A DNA stretch of 48,374 nt from Clostridia bacterium (lineage in GTDB: Bacteria; Bacillota; Clostridia; Oscillospirales; CAG-272). The translations under genes and the position numbers were made by a program. The DNA lies in the NCBI GenBank assembly GCA_017942005.1, contig JAGAVJ010000042.1, positions 1-48,374 of the forward strand. Reading direction: 5' to 3'. Within the stretch, counting starts at the first letter, position 1, and the number at the start of each line of letters is the position of its first letter. The notes below the pieces were generated by a model. That model worked only from the letters and a program-made list of their open reading frames with translations. It did no database searches and was not told where the DNA came from. Of this stretch, positions 43,231-48,374 are shown piece by piece.

Positions 43231-43326
43231 AGTCTGAAAATAAATTATCAGACTGTGTTTTGTGACTTCGTCACAACTCCACGAAGAAAGGAAACTTTCG
43301 CTAACGCGAAAGTCATGGTCATATAA
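43231..43326 (+). repeat. Leader module M4 before the toxin gene
   Basis: AGTCTGA/TCAGACT stem (43231-43254), GTTTTGTGAC/GTCACAAC stem (43257-43277), TCCACGA, GAAAGGA (43286-43292), 8-bp hairpin ACTTTCGC (43294-43313), then ATGGTCATATAA (a three-codon frame). Confidence 0.75.
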
Positions 43327-43336
43327 ATGAAAGGAG

Positions 43337-43696
43337 TTGGTTAAACTGTTTGAGGTTGAGTTTTATGAAAAAAGCGACGGTACATATCCTGCTGAGGAAT
43401 TTATTCTTTCGCAAGATATAAAAATGCAGACAAAATTATTTCGTCTTCTTGAATTACTCGAACTGAAAGGAAATGATTTACGTGAACCGTATTCAAAGTC
43501 GCTTTCGGACGGAATTTTTGAAATTCGTGCAATTCAGGGGAATCATATAACGAGGGTTTTATACTTTTTTGTTGTTGGCAAAAAAATAATACTCACAAAC
43601 GGCTTTGTTAAGAAAACACAAAAGACACCAGAAAGTGAAATTGCACTGGCTAAAAAATATCGAACAGATTACGAACGCAGAAAGGAGAATTTGTAA
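43337..43696 (+). CDS. RelE/HigB-type toxin
   Basis: A 119-residue protein of the phage Gp49/HigB-like RelE superfamily: FEVEFYEKSDGTYPAEEFILSQD at the start, LREPYSKSLSDGIFEIRAIQGNHITRVLYFF, then IILTNGFVKKTQKTPESEIALAKKY. Such toxins are ribosome-dependent mRNA interferases. Start: AAGGAG (43331-43336) touches the TTG at 43337, while CTG 43346 has ideal spacing, so the exact start is uncertain. The antitoxin gene overlaps its stop. AT-rich relative to neighbours. Confidence 0.85.
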   Translation: MVKLFEVEFYEKSDGTYPAEEFILSQDIKMQTKLFRLLELLELKGNDLREPYSKSLSDGIFEIRAIQGNHITRVLYFFVVGKKIILTNGFVKKTQKTPESEIALAKKYRTDYERRKENL

Positions 43697-43983
43697 TGGG
43701 AAAAAATTTTAGAACTACGTTAAATGAGCAACTTAAAAATCCCGAATTCAAAAAAGAATGGGATGCACTTGAACCCGAATATCAAATTATCAAGGCTATG
43801 CTTGATACTCGAGGTGAAAAAGCTATGACACAAAAGCAACTGGCTGATATTACAGGTATACCGCAGGCTGATATCAGCAGACTTGAAAACGGTAATGCCA
43901 ATCCTTCACTTAAAACCTTACAAAGACTTGCTGCCGGAATGGAAATGAGGTTGAAGCTCGAGTTTGTCCCGATAAACAGATAA
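43696..43983 (+). CDS. XRE-family antitoxin (HigA-like)
   Basis: A 95-residue protein with a helix-turn-helix of the Cro/CI type (about 38-90): MTQKQLADITGIPQADISRLENGNANPSLKTLQRLAAGM. It neutralises the toxin and represses the operon. The ATG overlaps the toxin stop (TAATG). Toxin-first order is typical of higBA-type modules. Confidence 0.9.
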   Translation: MGKNFRTTLNEQLKNPEFKKEWDALEPEYQIIKAMLDTRGEKAMTQKQLADITGIPQADISRLENGNANPSLKTLQRLAAGMEMRLKLEFVPINR

Positions 43984-44336
43984 AACCGAAACAGCCAGTG
44001 CGGCATTCATTCCGTATCGCCTGTTTTCATAACAAGACAGCGAAAAAAATACCAATCAGTAATAAATTCACCAATCTTATCTCCCGCAAACATCGGCGAC
44101 TCCATTCCAACGCCCCACGCTCCCTGACACCGTTGTTTTCCGTTTTTAAAAGAATTTTTTGAAAATTTCTCATTTGCTATTTACTTTTTTTCAATCTTGT
44201 GATATGATAAAGCTTGAAAAAAAACGGAGCTTGACTGCCGTGCAGAAAAGATTTTCCATGCAGGCGTTAAAGCGGCACGGGAAGCCGCACAGAAAAATCA
44301 AGACTACCGAATGATACGGAAATGAGGACATCATTC
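43984..44336. other. Intergenic region with only a weak promoter
   Basis: I see no gene here. A candidate promoter (TTTACT 44180-44185, 17-base spacer, TATGAT 44203-44208) precedes the SGNH gene, and a short GCGGC/GCCGC stem lies near 44270. No terminator for the toxin-antitoxin operon is evident. Confidence 0.5.
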
Positions 44337-44984
44337 ATGGAACTGAAAAATAAGATCATTAATTTTCTCGGCGACAGCATTACAGAAGGCTGCGGTACCA
44401 CAGGGGAGTTGGCACGGTTTTCGCACTTAATCGAGTATCGCTGCGGTCTGAAGCGCGCCAATAATTATGGCATTGGCGGTACACGCATTGCAGACCAGGT
44501 ACATAAACCCTCCGCATGTGAACGTCACGATTTATATTTCTGCGGACGCTGTAAGGATATGGATCCGGAAGCAGACATCAACGTGGTCTTCGGCGGCACA
44601 AACGACTATGGTCATGGTGACGCTCCCATTGGTACACCGGATGACAGAACGCCGGAAACCTACTGGGGCGCCTGCCATTACCTCTGCCGTGCATTGATTG
44701 AAACCTATCCGCACGCCGTCAATGTCATCTGTACCCCACTGCACCGCCTGAACGAAAATGCTCCCAGCTCCGGTAACGGTCTGTCCTTGTCCCGCTATGT
44801 GGAAATTCTGCGCGAGGTTGCAGACTACTACTCCATTCCCGTGCTGGATCTTTGGAAAGTCTCAGGCATGCAGCCGGCTGTCCCCACCATCCAGACCCTT
44901 TACATGCCGGACGGTCTGCATCCCAACGACGCAGGACACATCCTTTTGGCTGACCGTATGATCGGCTTTTTGCAGGCATTGTAA
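44337..44984 (+). CDS. SGNH/GDSL-type esterase
   Basis: A 215-residue protein with block I INFLGDSITEGCGT (nucleophile Ser), block II YGIGGTRIAD, block III FGGTNDYGHG and block V MPDGLHPNDAGH: a complete SGNH catalytic set, unlike the protein at 235-927. It likely deacylates a carbohydrate or other ester in the cytoplasm. ATG 44337 follows ATGAGGA; the in-frame ATG at 44322 is part of that site. Confidence 0.9.
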   Translation: MELKNKIINFLGDSITEGCGTTGELARFSHLIEYRCGLKRANNYGIGGTRIADQVHKPSACERHDLYFCGRCKDMDPEADINVVFGGTNDYGHGDAPIGTPDDRTPETYWGACHYLCRALIETYPHAVNVICTPLHRLNENAPSSGNGLSLSRYVEILREVADYYSIPVLDLWKVSGMQPAVPTIQTLYMPDGLHPNDAGHILLADRMIGFLQAL

Positions 44985-45012
44985 CAAACAAACACGATAT
45001 CGGATGATCCCA

Positions 45013-45204
45013 ATGAAAAAAGAAAAAATCCGCGCCGTATGTGACATCTGCGTCCATTATGAATATGATGACGATGCAGGTGAGGTTATCTGCACCCTGA
45101 ATCTCGATGAGGATGAATACGCACGGTATCTCACAGGCAATTATAAAACCTGTCCGTATTATCAACCTTACGACGAATATAAGGTTGTCAGAAAACAAAA
45201 CTGA
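45013..45204 (+). CDS. Small cysteine-containing protein (DUF6472-like)
   Basis: A 63-residue acidic protein with CDICVHYEYDDDAGEVICTLNLDEDEY and a later TCPYY. The four cysteines suggest a metal-binding knuckle. It resembles DUF6472 proteins of Clostridia; function unknown. ATG 45004 is an alternative start three codons upstream; neither has a strong site. It follows the SGNH gene by 28 bases. Confidence 0.7.
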   Translation: MKKEKIRAVCDICVHYEYDDDAGEVICTLNLDEDEYARYLTGNYKTCPYYQPYDEYKVVRKQN

Positions 45205-45227
45205 ATAACGTGCGTTTGATGAATTTT

Positions 45228-45415
45228 ATGGGGAAAACTTTTCCCCCAAAAAAGATTTTCCCCATCCCTCCTTTCAAAAAACTTTGTACAGAAAAAGCAA
45301 GACAAAACTTGCATAGATTATTTGTTTGATTTGTATAATACTTTATGGTTTCTTCTGTTTGAAAGTTTTTGCGGAGGAGTTTGAGGAGGTGCTTTTTTCA
45401 AAAAGCATCTCCTCA
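45228..45415. repeat. Composite terminator repeat, copy c
   Basis: Left hairpin ATGGGGAAAACTTTT with AAAAGATTTTCCCCAT, a diverged AT-rich middle, and right hairpin TGAGGAGGTGCTTTTTT. It lies between converging genes. Confidence 0.85.
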
Positions 45416-45442
45416 TCGAACTCACTCCCCCAAAAACCACAT

Positions 45443-45490
45443 AAAAATAAGACACGGCAAAATAGGATGTACCGTGTCTTTCTTTTTATT
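45443..45490 (-). terminator. Terminator of the rplK-rplA operon
   Basis: AAGACACGG pairs with CCGTGTCTT, followed on minus by ATTTTTATG. Confidence 0.9.
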
Positions 45491-45502
45491 TCAATATTGA
45501 AA

Positions 45503-46195
45503 TCAACCCAGCTTTGCGTAGTTGACCTTGATGCCAGGGCCCATCGTGGTAGCGATGACGCAGGACTTGATATACTGACCCTTTGCAGCAGCAGGTCTTG
45601 CCTTCAGAACTGCACCAACGAGCGTATTGAAGTTCTCGGTGAGCTTTTCTGCGCCAAAGGAAGCCTTGCCAATCGGGCAGTGGATGATGTTGGTCTTGTC
45701 AAGACGGTATTCAATCTTACCGGCTTTTGCTTCGTTAACAGCCTTTGCAACGTCCATGGTGACAGTACCAGCCTTGGGGTTCGGCATGAGACCCTTCGGA
45801 CCGAGCACCTTACCGAGACGGCCAATGACACCCATCATATCAGGGGTAGCAATGACAACATCAAACTCGAACCAGTTTTCCTTTGTAATCTTTTCCACGT
45901 AATCGACATCGCCGACATAATCAGCGCCAGCCGCACGTGCAGCGTCTGCACGGTCGCCCTTTGCGAAAACGAGGGTACGGACAGTCTTACCGGTACCGTT
46001 CGGAAGAACGACTGCACCGCGGACCTGCTGGTCTGCGTGACGGGAGTCAACACCGAGACGGATGTGGATTTCTACAGTTTCATCAAATTTTGCCTTTGCG
46101 GTCTGGCAGAGCAGAGCAATTGCTTCGTCAGAATCGTAAAGCTTGGTCTTGTCGACGAGCTTTGCAGCGTCGATATACTTCTTTCCTTTAGTCAT
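45503..46195 (-). CDS. rplA: 50S ribosomal protein L1
   Basis: A 230-residue protein of normal length: [19 protein letters not shown] start, [20 protein letters not shown], the conserved [16 protein letters not shown], and [23 protein letters not shown]1 binds 23S rRNA at the stalk and often represses its own operon. The ATG follows GAGGAGG. Unlike the common order, rplJ and rplL do not follow; a terminator and converging genes come next. Confidence 0.97.
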   Translation of the reverse strand: MTKGKKYIDAAKLVDKTKLYDSDEAIALLCQTAKAKFDETVEIHIRLGVDSRHADQQVRGAVVLPNGTGKTVRTLVFAKGDRADAARAAGADYVGDVDYVEKITKENWFEFDVVIATPDMMGVIGRLGKVLGPKGLMPNPKAGTVTMDVAKAVNEAKAGKIEYRLDKTNIIHCPIGKASFGAEKLTENFNTLVGAVLKARPAAAKGQYIKSCVIATTMGPGIKVNYAKLG

Positions 46196-46216
46196 AACGC
46201 AATATCCTCCTCTGCC

Positions 46217-46642
46217 TTATTCTTCAACGGTAACGCCCATGCTGCGTGCAGTACCTGCAACCATGCTCATAGCGGTTTCCACGCTGGATGCATTCAGGTC
46301 AGGCAGCTTGGTTTCAGCGATCTTTCTGACCTGTTCCTTCGTGATGGAAGCAACCTTGGTCTTGTTGGGTGCGCCGGAACCGGACTCAATGCCTGCAGCC
46401 TTCTTAATCAGGACAGCTGCCGGAGGAGTCTTGGTGATGAAGGAGAAGGAACGGTCTGCGTAAATGGTGATGACAACAGGAATGATCAGACCGATGTCAT
46501 TCTTGGTTCTTTCGTTGAATTCCTTGGTAAACGCGGAGATATTGACACCGTGCTGACCGAGTGCCGGACCAACCGGAGGCTGGGGGGTAGCCTTGCCGGC
46601 GGGTAACTGTAATTTGACGTATGCTGTAATCTTCTTTGCCAT
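46217..46642 (-). CDS. rplK: 50S ribosomal protein L11
   Basis: A 141-residue protein, normal length: [34 protein letters not shown] and [43 protein letters not shown]11 forms the base of the ribosomal stalk. The ATG follows GGAGGTG. Between nusG and rplK lie 150 bases without other features. Confidence 0.97.
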   Translation of the reverse strand: MAKKITAYVKLQLPAGKATPQPPVGPALGQHGVNISAFTKEFNERTKNDIGLIIPVVITIYADRSFSFITKTPPAAVLIKKAAGIESGSGAPNKTKVASITKEQVRKIAETKLPDLNASSVETAMSMVAGTARSMGVTVEE

Positions 46643-46794
46643 AATATTACACCTCCAAATGTGGTAGAAAAAAGTCGGAATTCCCTATTTCAATGTGATT
46701 TTGGAATTCCTCCCACAGTGCAGCGCAAAAAACGCGCCGCGGGAAAAATCATGCTGTATGAGCACAACCTTTACACTTTAGTAAAAGCGATCTT

Positions 46795-47346
46795 TCAGAT
46801 TTTTTTGACGTCCTTTGTGTCAAGTTCGATGGAAGTATTTCTGCCGAACATGGATGCGACGACGCGCACCTTGGTCATATCCGCGGAAATTTCCTCAACC
46901 ACAGCGGTACTGCCTTCCAGCAGACCACCCTCAATCTTGACCGTATCGCCAACTGCAAACGCCAGCTTGACCGCAGTGCTTTCAGGCTGTGCAGATGCTT
47001 CAAGATCAATGCCCATTGCCGCAACCTCTGCGTCGGACAGCGGAATTGGCTTGGAACCAGGACCGACAAATCCTGTGACGCCGCGAATGTTGCGCACAAC
47101 ATGCCAGGACTCGTCGCTCATGATCATTTTGATCATGACATAGCTCGGAAACACCTTATCCTCGATTTCCTTCTGCTTGTCCCCATCTACTTCCACAACC
47201 GTCTCTATCGGGATCTGAATGTCGAAGAAATATGAGGTCATGTTCCGGTTTTCAATGGCTTTTTCCAAGCTTGTCTTTACTTTGTTTTCATAGCCGGAAT
47301 AGGTATGCACGACATACCATCTTGCTTCCGTCGATGCTTCGTTCAT
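46795..47346 (-). CDS. nusG: Transcription termination/antitermination factor NusG
   Basis: A 183-residue protein: NGN domain (RWYVVHTYSGYENKVKTSLEKAIENR, FPSYVMIKMIMSDESWHVVRNIRGVTGFVG) and a C-terminal KOW domain (AFAVGDTVKIEGGLLEGSTAVVEEI). It couples RNA polymerase to the ribosome or Rho. The start MNEASTEARWYVV follows AAGGAG; the longer frame from 47388 is rejected. Confidence 0.96.
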   Translation of the reverse strand: MNEASTEARWYVVHTYSGYENKVKTSLEKAIENRNMTSYFFDIQIPIETVVEVDGDKQKEIEDKVFPSYVMIKMIMSDESWHVVRNIRGVTGFVGPGSKPIPLSDAEVAAMGIDLEASAQPESTAVKLAFAVGDTVKIEGGLLEGSTAVVEEISADMTKVRVVASMFGRNTSIELDTKDVKKI

Positions 47347-47394
47347 TTGCTTGCTCCTTCCAAAGTACGGTGACACTGTGCATGCCAACCGGGA

Positions 47395-47700
47395 TTAAAG
47401 GTGGCTGAGCAGTGTAAGCCCCTTTGAGAAAAGGAAGTCAAGAATTCCGATGGAAATTGCAAATACGGCAATGGTGATAATGACAACGACGGTACTCTTT
47501 GTCGTTTCTTCCTTTGACGGCCATACAATCTTCTTGAATTCGCTTTTGTAATCGCGCCAGAATTTCTTTGCGCGTTCCGTGAATTTTACCTTTTCCTTCT
47601 TTGGCTTCGGGGCCTTCGGAGCGGGAGCTTCCGATTTTTTATCGGCTTCGGCTACAGACGCCTGGGCGGTTTCGGCAACCTTTTTTTCGTTTTCTGCCAT
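47395..47700 (-). CDS. secE: Preprotein translocase subunit SecE
   Basis: A 101-residue protein with a long Ala/Lys/Glu-rich N-terminal extension (1-40), then KFWRDYKSEFKKIVWPSKEETTKSTVVVIITIAVFAISIGILDFLFSKGL, the SecE core with one membrane helix. It stabilises SecY in the translocon. The ATG follows GGAGGA. Normal gene order with rpmG upstream and nusG downstream. Confidence 0.95.
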   Translation of the reverse strand: MAENEKKVAETAQASVAEADKKSEAPAPKAPKPKKEKVKFTERAKKFWRDYKSEFKKIVWPSKEETTKSTVVVIITIAVFAISIGILDFLFSKGLTLLSHL

Positions 47701-47724
47701 TACGTCCTTCCTCCTGTTCGCCTT

Positions 47725-47874
47725 TTACTTGGTTTCTTTGTGCAGTGTGTGCTTGCGGCAGAATCTGCAATACTTCTTGAGCTCGAGTCTGTCAGGGTCA
47801 TTCTTCTTGTTCTTTGTTGTGTCGTAGTTTCTCTGTTTGCAGTCACTGCAATCCAACGTGATTTTCACTCTCAT
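47725..47874 (-). CDS. rpmG: 50S ribosomal protein L33
   Basis: A 49-residue protein: [49 protein letters not shown] in outline, with four cysteines in two CxxC pairs, so it is the zinc-binding form of L33. The ATG follows CAGGAGGTG. First gene of the rpmG-secE-nusG-rplK-rplA operon. Confidence 0.95.
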   Translation of the reverse strand: MRVKITLDCSDCKQRNYDTTKNKKNDPDRLELKKYCRFCRKHTLHKETK

Positions 47875-48185
47875 TGATAGGCACCTCCTGATAAATTGTC
47901 GCTGCGGCTTTTTTCCGACACGATCCGCCGCGCGCCTTGTGTTTGATAGCAGAAAGCAAAGGAATCTCTCTTGATTTCTGCCGTGTACCTCCCTCAAACG
48001 GATTTCCTGCCGCACCACAGCGCAAAAGCGCCGTGTCAAAGCACCGATATCCCGCCAACCGCGCTTTTTGCAGTGCTGCCTGTCCCGGTACCGTTTTCGG
48101 GAACAGACAGGAGACGCGATTCCAAAAAGGGTACTCCGTTTGCCAAAAAGGCAACACAAAAAGACCCTCTTATAGAGGTACTATT
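47875..48185 (-). promoter_or_regulatory. Long 5' leader of the rpmG operon
   Basis: About 300 transcribed but uncoded bases. Short stems are visible, such as CCTCTATAAGAGG near 48165 and TTGCCTTTTTGGCAA near 48140. I do not recognise a known ribosomal-protein leader, tRNA or riboswitch here. Confidence 0.35.
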
Positions 48186-48214
48186 ATTTTATCATATTCC
48201 GGCGGGTTTGTCAA
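48186..48214 (-). promoter_or_regulatory. Promoter of the rpmG operon
   Basis: Minus strand TTGACA (48209-48214), 17-base spacer, TAAAAT (48186-48191). The rest of the window (48215-48374) is AT-rich, with no gene or site I can support. Confidence 0.85.
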
Positions 48215-48374
48215 GTATTTTCATGCGTTTTCTCACGTTCGTTTCATAAATTAAAAGCCGAGCACGTAGAAAGAACCTTAATCAAAAGTGAATCATTCAA
48301 AAGGCAATTAAACATATTTTGTCGAATGCTTGTCTTCTTAACTAAAGAAGGAATATATTGTTTGTGTAATAATA

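Noticed and set aside
47875..48159. Long minus-strand frame upstream of L33
   Set aside because: The frame is a shadow over the leader; L33 begins at 47874 with a strong AGGAGG site.
1..48374. tRNA or rRNA genes
   Set aside because: No cloverleaf with the TTCGA arm or rRNA-like stretch was noticed on either strand; a tRNA scan would be decisive.

Overview
The window looks like the chromosome of a spore-forming, gut-type Clostridia (Eubacteriales/Oscillospiraceae-like). The grounds are Gram-positive sigma-A promoters, GAAAGGA-type ribosome binding sites, a sortase-anchored leucine-rich-repeat protein, a SleB-like cell-wall protein, a LytTR/DUF3021 pair and many intracellular glycosidases. The exact taxon cannot be read from sequence alone.

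Layout. 1-0.1 kb: 5' end of an IS5-type transposase. 0.2-8.2 kb: SGNH hydrolase, AzlCD amino-acid exporter and a tight three-gene glycosidase operon (GH78-like, GH36-like, six-hairpin) on the minus strand. 8.5-12 kb: nucleoside hydrolase, PnuC with a structured leader, GH39-like glycosidase. 12-15.6 kb: rarA, a sugar-phosphate isomerase-like protein, and an M14 peptidase-like protein that has lost its zinc ligands. 16-19.5 kb: small membrane protein, SleB-like protein, LytTR regulator and DUF3021 membrane protein. 20-25 kb: beta-mannosidase, ROK kinase, SIS isomerase and HAD phosphatase, which read as one sugar-catabolic unit. 25-27.1 kb: a four-repeat CRISPR-like array, a cluster of hairpins, and a 500-residue TnpB-like RuvC nuclease without zinc ribbon. 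27.2-32 kb: DUF6259-like glycosidase, a gene remnant and the LRR surface protein. 32-39 kb: valS, yebC, argS and a double GNAT protein. 39-43.1 kb: a small-ORF gene and the feoA2-feoA-feoB iron operon with DtxR-like operators. 43.2-45.2 kb: a HigB/HigA-type toxin-antitoxin pair, a second SGNH hydrolase and a DUF6472-like protein. 45.5-48.2 kb: rpmG-secE-nusG-rplK-rplA.

The most interesting locus is 25.0-27.1 kb. A compact nuclease with an intact RuvC triad, its own perfect consensus promoter, a multi-hairpin region directly after its stop codon and a 32/33-bp repeat-spacer mini-array together form a candidate minimal type V-like (TnpB-derived) RNA-guided system. There are no cas1/cas2 genes, no tnpA and no other cas genes nearby.

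A second theme is non-coding. The region is full of dispersed foldback modules. One recurrent layout places a perfect hairpin between the ribosome binding site and the start codon of at least six unrelated genes. Two related 160-180-nt multi-hairpin elements carry compensatory base changes. Several copies of paired bidirectional terminator-like repeats separate converging genes. Promoters can be read clearly for many units, several matching TTGACA-17-TATAAT exactly.
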